Shown here one piece after another: positions 24,438 to 34,717 of a DNA stretch of 41,720 bases. The notes beneath the pieces were generated by a model. The model saw only the letters and a list, made by a program, of their open reading frames with translations. It had not been told where the DNA came from and did no database searches. Positions within the stretch are counted from its first letter, which is position 1. The number at the start of each line of letters is the position of its first letter. The position numbers and the translations under genes were made by a program. This stretch comes from Methylovulum psychrotolerans (GTDB taxonomy: Bacteria > Pseudomonadota > Gammaproteobacteria > Methylococcales > Methylomonadaceae), in assembly GCF_002923755.1 (NCBI RefSeq), contig NZ_PGFZ01000015.1:1-41720 (forward strand). The letters run 5' to 3'.

Positions 24438-24971
24438 TTACTCGCCAAACCGCTCAATCATTTTTTCCACTTGCTCGGAAAACTCTTCCAAATTGCCTTT
24501 GGTTACGGTTTCGACCGGAATCACCAGCGCGGTGGTCAGGTTGAGGTAAAAATACACATAGCCTTTGCCATATTCCACCCGCAACAACTCATCCCAGCCC
24601 ATCTTATTTTTGCCGCTGGGCGATTTTTCCAGCAAATATTTCGGGTTGGCGGGGTCTATGGTCAGGCTGTACTTGCCGAACATGTCATTTTTTTCTTTCG
24701 GCGTATAGCTTTTCAAAATCTGCCGATGCAAATCCAACATCATGATCTTCGGTGACAGCAACGCCCATAACAACGCGATGACCATCACATAAGCGGTAGT
24801 TTGCACGTCGTTATAATAAAAATAATAGAACGCGCCAATTAAAAAAATCACCCCGGGTACCATCAGGCGGTTCTTTTTGATATTGTGCTGGATTTCATCA
24901 TTTTTAGAGAACTGCAACTCATTAAAATGGATCAGGTCTTGTTCGCGGAACTCATATTCAATTTCAAACAT
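24438..24971 (-). CDS. YcxB-like membrane protein
   Basis: This 177-residue protein has an N-terminal part beginning MFEIEYEFREQDLIHFNE, two adjacent membrane segments at about 38-72 (VPGVIFLIGAFYYFYY and TAYVMVIALLWALL), then a soluble C-terminal domain with beta strands (GWDELLRVEYGKGYVYFY, TALVIPVETV) and a final helix. This layout matches YcxB-like proteins, whose function is unknown. It lies 31 bases downstream of the NADH dehydrogenase start codon side gene order on the same strand, after ndh would be upstream; in fact ndh ends at 25003, so the two may be cotranscribed from the ndh promoter. Confidence 0.75.
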   Translation of the reverse strand: MFEIEYEFREQDLIHFNELQFSKNDEIQHNIKKNRLMVPGVIFLIGAFYYFYYNDVQTTAYVMVIALLWALLSPKIMMLDLHRQILKSYTPKEKNDMFGKYSLTIDPANPKYLLEKSPSGKNKMGWDELLRVEYGKGYVYFYLNLTTALVIPVETVTKGNLEEFSEQVEKMIERFGE

Positions 24972-25002
24972 ATTGTTATTTTTGTTGTTGTTAAAAAAGG
25001 GC

Positions 25003-26310
25003 TTAGTGCATTTTTATTTTGATATAAACGCTGCGTCTAAAGGCGTTGGAAAGCGTCAGCATGGCGGTGCGGAAATAGCCGTGGATAGCAATTTGGTGCA
25101 TTTTATACAGCGACAAATACACAATTTTGGCGATAAACCCACCGATACTGACCGTACCCATCAAATTGCCCATCAGGTTGCCGACCGTGGTGTACTTGCC
25201 TAACGACACCAAAGAGCCGTAATCATAATAAACAAACTCGACCGGACTGCCGCCTTTTAGGCGGTTGATGATGGACTTGCCCACCGCCGTGGCTTGTTGG
25301 TGTGCGGCTTGGGCGCGGGGCGGCACATTGCCGGTACGGCCTGTCCATGCACACGCCGCACAATCGCCCATTGCAAAAATATTGTCGTCACTGGTTTTTA
25401 AGGTGCGGTCGACCACCAATTGGTTAACATGGTTAGTTTCCAGGCCATCCAGGTTTTTCATCCAATCCGGTGCCTTAATGCCCGCCGCCCAGACTTTAAT
25501 ATTAGCCTCGATAAATTCATCATCATGGGTGGTGATGCCTGCGGAAGTGACTTCAATCACCCGCCGCCCCAGCTTTAAGTCCACGCCCAGTTTTACCAAT
25601 TGCTGTTGGGTCGCCAACGCCAGCTTATCCGGCAGGGCAGGCAATAAGCGCGTGGCCGCTTCGATAATGGTCAGTTTAACATTGCTGGTCTCGTTCAGGC
25701 CGTAAATCGCCAGTACGTCGGTCACTTCATGCAGTTGCGCGGCCAGTTCCACCCCGGTCGCCCCCGCCCCGACAATAGCAATGGATAAGGGCTTAACTGT
25801 CGCGCTATCTTTGCCGATATAATTTTTAATATACGACTCAAACAATTGCTTTTGGAACTTAAACGCTTGCGAGGTGGTGTCCAAAAACAGGCAATGCTCG
25901 GCAACCCCCTTAATGTTAAAGGTATTGCTGACACTGCCGACTGACATGACCAAGGTATCATAAGCAAAGGTGCGGCGCGGGATCAGCTCTTCGCCCGCCT
26001 CGTTAAAAGTCGGGCTGACATAAATTTCCTTAGCGGTACGGTTCAGGCCTTCCATCTTGCCTAGGCGGAAGCGGAAATGGCTGCGGTGCGCCTGTGCCAT
26101 ATATTCCACTTGTTCCGATTCGTCCAACGTCCCCGCCGCCACTTCATGCAGCAACGGCTTCCAGATATGCGTGGTGGTGGCATCAATCAGCGTAATTTCC
26201 GCCAACTTTTTCTTGCCCAGCTTATACCCTAAAGTCGTCGCCAGCTCAAGACCCGCCGCACCGCCGCCAACGATGACTATTTTATGTATCGCATTGCTTT
26301 CATCTGCCAT
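25003..26310 (-). CDS. ndh: Type II NADH:quinone oxidoreductase
   Basis: This 435-residue flavoprotein starts at ATG 26308-26310; a longer frame upstream is not conserved-looking. It has two dinucleotide-binding motifs: VGGGAAGLE near residue 14 for FAD and VGAGATGVELA for NADH. FAMGDCAAC is the conserved FAD-contacting segment, and AQAAHQQA follows as the quinone-site stretch. The C-terminus is amphipathic with basic residues, which would dock on the inner membrane. NDH-2 passes electrons from NADH to quinone without pumping protons. It is divergent from an M48 protease. A sulfide:quinone reductase is less likely because the NDH-2 motifs are intact. Confidence 0.9.
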   Translation of the reverse strand: MADESNAIHKIVIVGGGAAGLELATTLGYKLGKKKLAEITLIDATTTHIWKPLLHEVAAGTLDESEQVEYMAQAHRSHFRFRLGKMEGLNRTAKEIYVSPTFNEAGEELIPRRTFAYDTLVMSVGSVSNTFNIKGVAEHCLFLDTTSQAFKFQKQLFESYIKNYIGKDSATVKPLSIAIVGAGATGVELAAQLHEVTDVLAIYGLNETSNVKLTIIEAATRLLPALPDKLALATQQQLVKLGVDLKLGRRVIEVTSAGITTHDDEFIEANIKVWAAGIKAPDWMKNLDGLETNHVNQLVVDRTLKTSDDNIFAMGDCAACAWTGRTGNVPPRAQAAHQQATAVGKSIINRLKGGSPVEFVYYDYGSLVSLGKYTTVGNLMGNLMGTVSIGGFIAKIVYLSLYKMHQIAIHGYFRTAMLTLSNAFRRSVYIKIKMH

Positions 26311-26556
26311 AGTGTTTGCACCCTTGTCTGTGATTATCGATGGTGACATTATAACGAATCCGTGACCCGCTGACTGGTTTTGCGCAGAGATTATTTGCTT
26401 TAGGGAACGGTAAGGGTTTGGCAGGGTGTTTTTGTAACCGCAGGCTGGGCAGGCTCCGCAAATAAAATGCCTTGCCGCTCTGGCTGTACGCGAAAAAACT
26501 GCTATCATGCCTCGTTTTTTAGTAATATAAAAACAACTCTAGCGCGTGTCCCATAC

Positions 26557-26581
26557 CCGCCGGGCCAGCTTGACCCGGCGG
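26557..26581 (+). other. Stem-loop in the leader of the M48 protease gene
   Basis: CCGCCGGG (26557-26564) and CCCGGCGG (26574-26581) form a perfect 8-bp stem with a 9-base loop, 28 bases ahead of the protease ATG. It could affect translation or message stability; no known class. Confidence 0.4.
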
Positions 26582-26608
26582 CCCGGTAACTCTTGGCAGG
26601 ATCTACCC

Positions 26609-28474
26609 ATGCAATCGACCACCCAACGCAGAGAGCGGTTTGAGCAGTTAATCGCCGCCGCCGAACGCGATATTCAGCACAATCCCCGACGTTACACGAT
26701 TAAGGTCGCTTTGTTGGCATTGCTAGGCTATGCCGTCATTTTTGGCATGTTACTGGTGTTAATCGGCTTGGTCGGCGGCCTCGGCTGGGCGGCTTTAGCC
26801 AGTACCGCTTTCATCCTGTTTTTGTTCAAGACTAAGCTGATTTTTGCCTTGCTCATCATGATTTATGTTTTGTTGCGGGCGTTATGGGTACGTTTTCAGG
26901 CTCCGGTCGGCTATCGCGTAAAAGCCAAACAGTATCCGGCAATTTTTACTGAACTGAAAAGCCTTAGCCGCAAGCTCAAAGCCCCGAAAGTCCATCAGGT
27001 TATCCTTACCCCCGAATATAACGCCGCCATTGTCCAAACCCCGCGTTTGGGTGTGTTCGGCTGGTATAAAAACACCCTGATTTTAGGTGTGGAATTGTTG
27101 CTCAGCCAATCGCCTGCACAAGTGCGCTCGGTCATCGCCCATGAATTAGGCCATTTATCCGGCAAGCACAGCCGTTTTTCCGGCTGGATTTACCGCGTCC
27201 GGCTGAGTTGGGACAGGATTGTCAACGGCTTAAGCCAGCAGAATAATTTTGGCACTAACCTGCTGCGCCGCTTCTTCAACTGGTACGCCCCCACCTTTGC
27301 CGCCTATTCTTTCGCCTTAGCCCGCGCCAATGAATATAACGCCGATGCGGTCGCCGCCCAACTGACTTCACCCGAAGACATTGCCCATGCCTTAATCAAC
27401 ACCCATGTCGTGCAGGGTTGGGTCAACGAACACTACTGGCAACCGTTTATCCGCCAAGCAGACAGTATTCCGCAGCCACCGGGTTCACCGTATAGCCAGC
27501 TTTTGGATTTTTTACAAGCGGCAACCTTTGACAGCCATGCCTTGCAAAGCAAAATCGATAAGGCAATGGCGGTCAAAACCGGCTATTACGATACCCATCC
27601 CGCCTTAAAAGACCGCTTGGCAGCCTTAAAATGCCCTGCCAGCCCGCCAGAGCGGGTCAGTTATTCCGCCGCCCAGGCTTGGTTTGTCGGGCAGTTACCC
27701 GATATTATGGCGCATTTTGACCAACAATGGCGGCAACAAAATGAAAGCCGTTGGGAAGAACGCTACCATTATATGCAGGAAGGCCGCGCCAAGCTGGCAG
27801 CTTTACAGGCCACGCCATTGGCCGGGATGGCCTCGGAACAACTGTGGCAGTTGGCGGTGCTGACGGAAGAATTCGCCCCCGACCAAGATTGCCTGGCTTT
27901 GTTTGAGCGGTACAAAACCCAAGAGCCGGAGCAGGCCAAAGCTGATTTTGCCATCGGCAGGCTATTGCTGGCGAAACAAGATGCCGCCGGGTTGGATTTT
28001 ATAAAACAGGCAATGGACAAGCAGGAGGATTTGCGCCTAAACGGCTGTGATTGGCTGATTTATTATTATCGGGAGCTAAATGACACGGCGGCGGTCGCGT
28101 ACTGGCAAGAACAGGCCGAGCGGCAATATGACATCAACCAAGCTGCACAACAAGAACGGGCTTTTGTCGCCAATACCGACCTTCTGGTCAGTCCCGGCAA
28201 CCACGCGGAGATATGCCAACAAATCCGCGAGCAAATCCATACCCTGCCCGGTGTAAAACACGCTTGGTTGGCGGAAAAACCTATGCGGCATTACCCAGAA
28301 GCCAAAACCTATGTCTTGGCCTTTGAAAAGACCCTCTATAGCAGTGAAGATGCGTTAGTCAAAAGACTGGTCGCCGAATTGGAGATAGAAGGCCTGTGTT
28401 TTGTGGTAATGAAAGGCGGCAAGAGTAAGGTGGTCGCCAAGCAGGCCATCAAAGAGGGAGTGCAGCTATTTTAA
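26609..28474 (+). CDS. M48-family membrane metalloprotease
   Basis: I start this 621-residue protein at ATG 26609, which follows an AGGA site; an upstream in-frame ATG adds 21 residues with no support. Two or three membrane segments occupy about 30-105. The zinc motif HELGH is at 178-182 and the third ligand Glu is E242 in RANEYNADAVA, both typical of M48 (Ste24/HtpX) proteases. After the protease domain, a long helical C-terminal part (from about 340) looks TPR-like, with repeated short helices and FERYKTQEPEQ. HtpX-type enzymes degrade damaged membrane proteins; the large C-terminal part suggests a distinct partner or substrate. Confidence 0.85.
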   Translation: MQSTTQRRERFEQLIAAAERDIQHNPRRYTIKVALLALLGYAVIFGMLLVLIGLVGGLGWAALASTAFILFLFKTKLIFALLIMIYVLLRALWVRFQAPVGYRVKAKQYPAIFTELKSLSRKLKAPKVHQVILTPEYNAAIVQTPRLGVFGWYKNTLILGVELLLSQSPAQVRSVIAHELGHLSGKHSRFSGWIYRVRLSWDRIVNGLSQQNNFGTNLLRRFFNWYAPTFAAYSFALARANEYNADAVAAQLTSPEDIAHALINTHVVQGWVNEHYWQPFIRQADSIPQPPGSPYSQLLDFLQAATFDSHALQSKIDKAMAVKTGYYDTHPALKDRLAALKCPASPPERVSYSAAQAWFVGQLPDIMAHFDQQWRQQNESRWEERYHYMQEGRAKLAALQATPLAGMASEQLWQLAVLTEEFAPDQDCLALFERYKTQEPEQAKADFAIGRLLLAKQDAAGLDFIKQAMDKQEDLRLNGCDWLIYYYRELNDTAAVAYWQEQAERQYDINQAAQQERAFVANTDLLVSPGNHAEICQQIREQIHTLPGVKHAWLAEKPMRHYPEAKTYVLAFEKTLYSSEDALVKRLVAELEIEGLCFVVMKGGKSKVVAKQAIKEGVQLF

Positions 28475-28492
28475 GGGCCGCTTTTGCGGGGC

Positions 28493-29098
28493 TTAGTGCG
28501 CAGTAAAACAAAACGGCTTAAAATCTTTGGGCACACATAAAGAAAACTGCTCGTCATGGATTTTGGCGAAGTATAAACCTTGCGCCAAGACTTTTTGCTG
28601 TAATTGTTGGCTGGCATCTACCGCCGCAAGAATGCCATAGAGCTTTTTATCGGCTAATTCGGGAAACAACACACGAAAATTACGGCATTGTTTCAATAAC
28701 TGCTCAATGCCTTCTTCGCGCAGATGGCTTTTTACCTCGACGATAATCGCCGTGTTGATGTCGCCGTTTGTGTAAGCCAACACATCAATTTCCTGCTCGT
28801 TACCGCTTTTATCCCTCACCCGTACGCTGGGGTTAATAGTAGTCATACCAAATTGTTCGGAGAGGATTTTGGTCATGGAGGGCAAGGCCAAACCTTCGGT
28901 AAAGCTGCCGAATTTATTGGCAATACCGCCGATTTGCTTGCTCAGCTCTTTAATGGCTTTATCGGTTTCTTTTAATGCCCGGTCTACTTCTTGTCGGGAA
29001 ATGGCCGCTTCTTGTCGGGAAAGAGCCGCTTCTTCAGACATTTTTTGCTGGTTGATGGCTAGGCTGGCAACAAGGTCTTTTAATTCTTGGTCGGTCAT
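28493..29098 (-). CDS. PD-(D/E)XK nuclease-superfamily protein with heptad-repeat N-terminus
   Basis: This 201-residue protein starts with a coiled coil made of 7-residue repeats (EAALSRQ, EAAISRQ, EVDRALK, ETDKAIK), visible in DNA as a 21-base tandem repeat near 28986-29033. The C-terminal domain has the nuclease-type pattern EIDVLAYTN, then AIIVEVKSHL: an Asp followed by E-x-K on neighbouring strands. Proteins like this (DUF3782-type) are common in cyanobacteria and methanotrophs, and most are uncharacterised. It is alone between the M48 gene (convergent) and a small ORF. Confidence 0.75.
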   Translation of the reverse strand: MTDQELKDLVASLAINQQKMSEEAALSRQEAAISRQEVDRALKETDKAIKELSKQIGGIANKFGSFTEGLALPSMTKILSEQFGMTTINPSVRVRDKSGNEQEIDVLAYTNGDINTAIIVEVKSHLREEGIEQLLKQCRNFRVLFPELADKKLYGILAAVDASQQLQQKVLAQGLYFAKIHDEQFSLCVPKDFKPFCFTAH

Positions 29099-29271
29099 GG
29101 TTGTGGTAGGGTTAAAAATATGCCAAGGTCAGACATCATTATACGCCAAACTTTGTGACAAGTATTTTTACCATTGTGTTATGGATTCAACGCAAAAGTA
29201 CCAGCGAAATGGGCCGAATGGGCAAATCACAGTAAAAACCCTCGGAAACTTTCAAACGGCCTTGTGGGTAG

Positions 29272-29448
29272 TTAGGCGGCTTTCGGTGCCAATAAGGGTT
29301 TTCGTGGCGGCAAAGGCATCACTTTCTTCCCTGCCTGAGCCTGACGTTTGAGAATATCCTCAAAGAGGGCATTAGGATCATGATTAAACTTAGCGGCGTA
29401 TTCTTCACGGAGCGCACGGGTTTCATTCACTATCGGGTCTTGCCACAT
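29272..29448 (-). CDS. Small hypothetical protein following hldD
   Basis: This 58-residue protein begins MWQDPIVNETRALREEYAAK, followed by a helix with DPNALFEDILKRQ and a basic Pro-rich tail. Small proteins opening this way recur in cyanobacteria and methanotrophs, to my knowledge without an assigned function. I prefer the ATG at 29446-29448 because GGAGGGG lies upstream, inside the end of hldD; an in-frame ATG at 29472 would add eight residues. It begins four bases after the hldD stop, so it may be translated from the same message. Confidence 0.55.
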   Translation of the reverse strand: MWQDPIVNETRALREEYAAKFNHDPNALFEDILKRQAQAGKKVMPLPPRKPLLAPKAA

Positions 29449-29452
29449 GGTT

Positions 29453-30409
29453 TTAGCTTTCCCCTCCCCCATTCAACCAAGCCAAATACCGCCCAACCCC
29501 TTCCTTAACGCTCAAAAACGCCTTGTCATACCCCGCCGCGCGTAGCCCGCTAATATCCGCCTGGGTATAGCTTTGGTAAGCGCCTTTTAAATGCTCAGGG
29601 AAGGGGATGTATTCAATCCGCCCCTGCCCATGCCACGCGATGACGGCTTCGGCGACGGCTTTGAAAGGTTCGGCTTGGCCGGTACCGACGTTGAAGATGC
29701 CGGATTGGTCGGGGTGGTCTAAAAACCACAGGTTAACGTCGACGACATCGCCGACATAGACAAAGTCGCGTTGCTGTTCGCCGTCGGCGTAGCCGTCGCA
29801 GCCCGCGAACAGGCGGGCGGTTTGGCTGGCGATGATTTGCTGGTTGAAGTGGAAGGCGGTGCTGCTCATCGCGCCTTTGTGCTGCTCGCGCGGGCCGTAG
29901 ACGTTAAAATACCTGAACCCGGCAATTTGGCAGGTGGCGGTGGGCAGGATGCGCCGGACGTATTGGTCAAATTGGAATTTTGAGTAAGCGTACATATTGA
30001 TCGGCTGCTCGCAGGCGCGGTCGACGCTAAAACCTTTCGCGCCGTTGCCGTACACCGAGGCCGAGGAGGCGTAGATAAACGGGATGCCTTGCGCCAGACA
30101 AATATGTAGGAGTTGCTTGGAATACTCGTAATTGTTCTGCATGACATACTGGCCGTCCCATTCGGTGGTGGCTGAGCAAGCGCCTTGATGGAAAATGGCG
30201 CGGACGCGTTGCAAAAAATGGCGGTCGGCAAGTTTGGCCTGCAAATCGTGCTTGTCGCAATAGTCGGCAATGTCCAGATCGGCGATGTTGAGCATTTTGC
30301 GCCCGTTCGCCAAATTATCGACCAGTAAAATATCGCGCTCGCCGCGGTCATTTAAGGCGCGGATGAGGTTGCTGCCGATAAAACCCGCCCCGCCTGTCAC
30401 TATAATCAT
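29453..30409 (-). CDS. hldD: ADP-L-glycero-D-manno-heptose-6-epimerase
   Basis: This 318-residue short-chain dehydrogenase-type epimerase has the NADP-binding [11 protein letters not shown] at the N-terminus and the catalytic YAYSKFQFD (Tyr-x3-Lys) near residue 140. [15 protein letters not shown] and DFVYVGDV are characteristic of HldD. It converts ADP-D-glycero to ADP-L-glycero-manno-heptose, the donor for the LPS inner core. Its ATG overlaps the hldE stop (ATGA), so the two are coupled. With hldE and gmhA nearby, three of the pathway's enzymes are in this window. Confidence 0.95.
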   Translation of the reverse strand: MIIVTGGAGFIGSNLIRALNDRGERDILLVDNLANGRKMLNIADLDIADYCDKHDLQAKLADRHFLQRVRAIFHQGACSATTEWDGQYVMQNNYEYSKQLLHICLAQGIPFIYASSASVYGNGAKGFSVDRACEQPINMYAYSKFQFDQYVRRILPTATCQIAGFRYFNVYGPREQHKGAMSSTAFHFNQQIIASQTARLFAGCDGYADGEQQRDFVYVGDVVDVNLWFLDHPDQSGIFNVGTGQAEPFKAVAEAVIAWHGQGRIEYIPFPEHLKGAYQSYTQADISGLRAAGYDKAFLSVKEGVGRYLAWLNGGGES

Positions 30410-31833
30410 TCGCTACCCCGTGCTTTGTTAATCATTGATGTGGTGGAATGCCCCTCCACAAAGTGTAAGATTTTTACTGCCCCGCCCGCTTTAATCACGC
30501 AGTCGCCGCCCGCCACTTGATCGGGGCTGTAATCGCCGCCTTTGACGATGACATCGGGCAATAGGCGGCAATACAGGCGTTCGGGGGTGTCTTCCTCAAA
30601 CGCCACCACCCAATCGACACAGGCCAAGGCCGCTAAGACGGTCATGCGTTGTTGCAGGCCGTTAATCGGGCGGGTTTCGCCTTTGAGCCGCTGCACCGAC
30701 GCGTCGGCATTGACGGCGACAATCAGGCGTTCGCCTAAGGCTTTGGCTTGTTGCAGGTAGCTGACGTGGCCGGCATGTAAGAGGTCAAAACAGCCGTTGG
30801 TCATGATGACCCGTTCGCCGCCCGCTTTGGCATGTTCGATCAGGCAGGCCAGCTCGTCTTCGGAGACGATGCCATATTGCGCGTCGTTAGGGTCGCCGTG
30901 CAGGGCGCGGGTCAGCTCTTCTTTAGACACAGTGGAAGTGCCGAGCTTGCCGACGACAATGCCGCCCGCCAAGTTTGCCAAGTACATGGATTCGGGTAGG
31001 GGCAAATTCAGTGCCATGCCTAAGGACATGACGGCGATGACGGTATCGCCCGCCCCGGTCACGTCAAACACGTCTTTGGCTTGGGCGGGCAGGGATTCGT
31101 GGCGGTCAGGTTGGATTAAGGTCATACCCGCTTCGCCACGCGTCAGCAATAAGGTGGCGATTTGCTGGTCGGCAAGGAGTTTGCGGCCTCTTGCCAAAAG
31201 CGCCGATTCGTCGGCGCAACTGCCGACCACGGCCAGTAATTCTCCTAGATTAGGGGTAATGACATCGGCATGGGCATAGCGTTGGAAATCGGTGCCTTTA
31301 GGGTCGACCAGCACTTGCAACCCGGCTTGTTTGGCTAATGGGATCAGGCTGGCGACATCGGTTAGGGTGCCTTTGCCGTAGTCGGAAAACACCAGCACAT
31401 CGTGTTCGGGCAAGAGCTGCTGTAAGTGCGCTTGCAGCAGGCTACGGTCAAACTGTAGCGGCAGGTCTTCAAAATCGACGCGGATCAGTTGTTGGTGCTG
31501 GGCCATAATGCGCAGTTTGCAAATGGTGCGCAGACCGGGCTGGACAACAAACAGGCATTCCACGCCTTGCGCTTGGAGCAGGCGTTTTAATTCTTCACCT
31601 TCGGCATCATCACCGACCACGCCCAGTAAGGTCACTTGCCCACCCAGATGGGCGATGTTCAGGGCGACGTTGGCCGCGCCGCCGACCCGATCTTCGCTGT
31701 TATGGACCCGCACTACCGGCACGGGGGCTTCGGGGGAAATCCGCGCCGCTTGCCCAGACCAATAACGGTCGAGCATGACATCGCCGATAACAATAATTTT
31801 CGCCTGACTGAACTCAGGTAAAGTGGCTAGCAT
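30406..31833 (-). CDS. hldE: Bifunctional heptose-7-P kinase / heptose-1-P adenylyltransferase
   Basis: I place the start at ATG 31831-31833, eight bases after AAGGA. That gives 475 residues against 477 for the E. coli enzyme; an upstream ATG would add 19. The N-terminal ribokinase-like domain shows [23 protein letters not shown] and [11 protein letters not shown] (anion hole and catalytic Asp). The C-terminal cytidylyltransferase-like domain begins at about 335 with [16 protein letters not shown]. The enzyme makes heptose-1,7-bisphosphate and, after GmhB (not in this window), ADP-heptose. It is the first gene of hldE-hldD. Confidence 0.95.
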   Translation of the reverse strand: MLATLPEFSQAKIIVIGDVMLDRYWSGQAARISPEAPVPVVRVHNSEDRVGGAANVALNIAHLGGQVTLLGVVGDDAEGEELKRLLQAQGVECLFVVQPGLRTICKLRIMAQHQQLIRVDFEDLPLQFDRSLLQAHLQQLLPEHDVLVFSDYGKGTLTDVASLIPLAKQAGLQVLVDPKGTDFQRYAHADVITPNLGELLAVVGSCADESALLARGRKLLADQQIATLLLTRGEAGMTLIQPDRHESLPAQAKDVFDVTGAGDTVIAVMSLGMALNLPLPESMYLANLAGGIVVGKLGTSTVSKEELTRALHGDPNDAQYGIVSEDELACLIEHAKAGGERVIMTNGCFDLLHAGHVSYLQQAKALGERLIVAVNADASVQRLKGETRPINGLQQRMTVLAALACVDWVVAFEEDTPERLYCRLLPDVIVKGGDYSPDQVAGGDCVIKAGGAVKILHFVEGHSTTSMINKARGSE

Positions 31834-32171
31834 GAAACGTTCCTTTAATTTTAAAAAATCGGCGCGGCTGAGCGGTAAGTTGGCGTGCATCTATTTCTGA
31901 CCCTTGTAAATATTTAGGGTTATACACGGCCCATTGTTAACAAAACATAACAATAAGCAAAACCTTTTCTGGCAATCCTGATGGCGGATTAGCGCGATGT
32001 TTGCTTAACTGGCTGGTTGAAATATAGGACGCTAGTCCTGCAAAAAGTCCAGGTTAAAAAGCGTTGGTACATCGGCATAAGCATCTTTGGAAGGCGGGGA
32101 AGATGCCCACGCTCCAAGTTCCGTACCTTTTAACGTTTGCCTAAATATTTCCTACCCATGCCTTAGCATGG

Positions 32172-32738
32172 CTATGCGCCCGCAAAATGGCTTTCAATGG
32201 CTCCGCACCACCAATGCCCAATTAAGATATGCGCCTCTTGGATACGCGCGGTCACATCAGATGGCACCACCACGGCAGCACTGGCTAAAGCGAGCAGTTG
32301 CCCGCCGTTGCCGCCCGTCAGGGCAATCACCGCCATGCCTTTACGTTGCGCCACTTCGGCGGCTTTAAGGATGTTCGGGCTTTTGCCGGAGGTGGAAATG
32401 GCGATAAGACAGTCTTGCGGGTTTGCCAAGGCCTCGACTTGACGGGAAAACACACTCTCAAAGCCGACATCGTTACTGTGGGCGGTAAGGATAGACGAAT
32501 CGGTAGTCAAGGCCAAGGCGGCTAGGGCGGAGCGGTCTTTTTCATAGCGCACCACCAGTTCAGCGGCGATATGCTGGCAGTCGGCAGCGCTGCCGCCGTT
32601 GCCGCACAGCAGGATTTTACCGCCGTGTTGCAAGGTCTTGATTAAGACATCACCCGCCGCCGTAATGTCTTCATGACAAGCGGCCAATCGGGTCATCATG
32701 GCTTGATGTTGCTCAAGCTCAGCTATAAAAGTGCGCAA
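32172..32738 (-). CDS. gmhA: Sedoheptulose-7-phosphate isomerase
   Basis: This protein is a SIS-domain isomerase with CGNGGSAADCQHIAAELVVRY, then ISTSGKSPNIL (phosphate-binding) and the C-terminal QEAHILIGH. It converts sedoheptulose 7-phosphate to D-glycero-manno-heptose 7-phosphate, the first step of the heptose pathway. I choose the TTG at 32736-32738 because TAGGAG lies five to six bases upstream. That gives 188 residues, near the 192 of E. coli GmhA, while an upstream ATG adds 14 unlikely residues. DiaA is a close paralogue, but the nearby hldE-hldD favour GmhA. A gap of 281 bases before hldE holds no gene. Confidence 0.88.
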   Translation of the reverse strand: MRTFIAELEQHQAMMTRLAACHEDITAAGDVLIKTLQHGGKILLCGNGGSAADCQHIAAELVVRYEKDRSALAALALTTDSSILTAHSNDVGFESVFSRQVEALANPQDCLIAISTSGKSPNILKAAEVAQRKGMAVIALTGGNGGQLLALASAAVVVPSDVTARIQEAHILIGHWWCGAIESHFAGA

Positions 32739-32808
32739 AAAAACTCCTAAGATAAACAGTGGGGTTTCGGTAGGGGGCAAGCCCCCCGCCTGGCTTTGTT
32801 ATGGCCTA

Positions 32809-34443
32809 TCAGTCTTTCAAACGTTTGTAAGCGTTGATCAAACCATTGGTGGAGCTGTCGTGGCTGGTGATGACCGCGTCGTTTTGCAATTCCGGCAAAA
32901 TGGCTTTAGCCAAGATTTTGCCCAATTCGACCCCCATTTGGTCAAAGGAGTTGATGTTCCAGATTACGCCTTGGACAAAAATTTTGTGTTCGTACAGCGC
33001 CAAGAAGGAGCCTAAGGTTTTGGGGGTCATTTTTTTGCATAAAAACGAGTTGGACGGCTTGTTGCCCTCAAACACTTTCGAGGCGACCAAAACGTGGTCT
33101 TCGCCTTCGGCGGGGGTCAATTCCCGTTTCACTTCGTCTAGGGTTTTGCCGCGCATCAAGGCTTCCGGTTGCGCCAAAAAGTTAGACACTAAAATGTCAT
33201 GGTGGCCGGGCAACTTATAATGGCTGTTGGCGGCGACCAGAAAATCGCAAGGTATCAGTTTGGTACCTTGGTGGATAAGCTGGAAAAACGCATGTTGGCC
33301 GTTGGTGCCCGGTTGTCCCCAAATAATCGGCCCGGTGCTGTAGTCGACTTTGTCGCCGTCCATGGTGATGCTTTTGCCGTTGCTTTCCATATCGCCTTGT
33401 TGGAAATAATCGGCGAAGTAGCGCATGGATTGGTCATAAGGCAGTAAGGCGTGGGAATCGGCATCAAAGAAATTATTATACCAAATCCCCAATAAGGCCA
33501 TGATGACCGGGATATTTTGCGCAAATGGAGCGGTGCGGAAATGCTCGTCCACTTCGTACGCCCCTTCCAGCAAGGCCTCAAAATTATCCATGCCGATGTA
33601 CAAGGCAATCGACAGGCCAACAGCTGACCATAGCGAAAAACGCCCGCCGACCCAATCCCAAAATTCAAACATGTTTTCGGTGTCGATGCCAAACGCGGCG
33701 ACATTTTCGGCGTGGGTGGAAATGGCGACGAAATGCTTAGCAACGGCGGCAGGGTCTTGGGCGGTGGCCAAAAACCAATTTTTCGCCGACGTGGCGTTCA
33801 TCATCGTTTCTTGGGTGGAAAATATTTTTGACGCGACAATAAACAGCGTGGTTTCGGGGTTAAGCGGCTTAAGCTTTTCAACAATATCCGTCTGGTCGAT
33901 ATTAGACACATAATGGACTTTTAAGGCGCTGGTGCTGTACGGGGTCAGTGTCATTGAGACCATTTTCGGGCCTAGGCCGGAGCCGCCTATGCCGATATTC
34001 ACCACATCAGTGATGGTCTTGCCGGTATAGCCTTTCCACGCGCCGGAGCGCACCGCTTCGCAAAAACCGCGCATTTTTGCCAAGACGCGGTTGACATCGG
34101 GCATCACGTCTTTGCCGTCGACATAGATGGGCCGGTTGCTGCGGTTGCGCAAAGCGGTATGCAGAACGGCGCGGTGTTCGGTGGTGTTGATGGCCGCGCC
34201 GGAAAACATCGCGGCGATCTTTTCTGCCAACCCTTGCTGCTCCGCCAAAGCAATCAGCAGAGGCAGGGTTTCGTCGTTAATGCGGTTTTTTGAATAGTCA
34301 AAAAGAATGTCATTGAACGTCAAGGAAAATTTGGCATGGCGCTGGGGGTCTTGGGCAAAAGCCTCGCGTAAGACAAAATTTTGGATGTGATGGTAATGGT
34401 CTTGTAAGGCAGACCAAGCTTTTGATGTAGTCAATGATGACAT
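32809..34443 (-). CDS. pgi: Glucose-6-phosphate isomerase
   Basis: This 544-residue enzyme interconverts glucose 6-phosphate and fructose 6-phosphate. Signature stretches include [15 protein letters not shown], the catalytic region [16 protein letters not shown], and [19 protein letters not shown] near the C-terminus. I start at ATG 34441-34443 with GGAG ten bases upstream, matching E. coli length (549); the longer frame adds 21 residues. It is upstream of gmhA on the same strand, 70 bases away, and may be cotranscribed, linking hexose phosphate supply to LPS sugar synthesis. Confidence 0.96.
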   Translation of the reverse strand: MSSLTTSKAWSALQDHYHHIQNFVLREAFAQDPQRHAKFSLTFNDILFDYSKNRINDETLPLLIALAEQQGLAEKIAAMFSGAAINTTEHRAVLHTALRNRSNRPIYVDGKDVMPDVNRVLAKMRGFCEAVRSGAWKGYTGKTITDVVNIGIGGSGLGPKMVSMTLTPYSTSALKVHYVSNIDQTDIVEKLKPLNPETTLFIVASKIFSTQETMMNATSAKNWFLATAQDPAAVAKHFVAISTHAENVAAFGIDTENMFEFWDWVGGRFSLWSAVGLSIALYIGMDNFEALLEGAYEVDEHFRTAPFAQNIPVIMALLGIWYNNFFDADSHALLPYDQSMRYFADYFQQGDMESNGKSITMDGDKVDYSTGPIIWGQPGTNGQHAFFQLIHQGTKLIPCDFLVAANSHYKLPGHHDILVSNFLAQPEALMRGKTLDEVKRELTPAEGEDHVLVASKVFEGNKPSNSFLCKKMTPKTLGSFLALYEHKIFVQGVIWNINSFDQMGVELGKILAKAILPELQNDAVITSHDSSTNGLINAYKRLKD

Positions 34444-34717
34444 GTGCTGGGGGCTCCGGTTAAATGATGATGGCTTAAGTCTACGAAAAGGCGGAAAGTA
34501 TAGCAATACCAGCGCAATAGCACGACGATTTGCTTCTGCTATTATTAATGGTAAGCTTGCTGTTATCGAAGCCTTTATTTGCTGGGCTTGATATGCTAGA
34601 GTTGATAGTTGCTATCCGATAATAATACAGCAAATAAGGTTATTTACGGTTAGCTCTACGTTAAAGGGCACAGAATATTTATATAATAATTACTATTTAT
34701 CGAGACGGGAAAGTATT

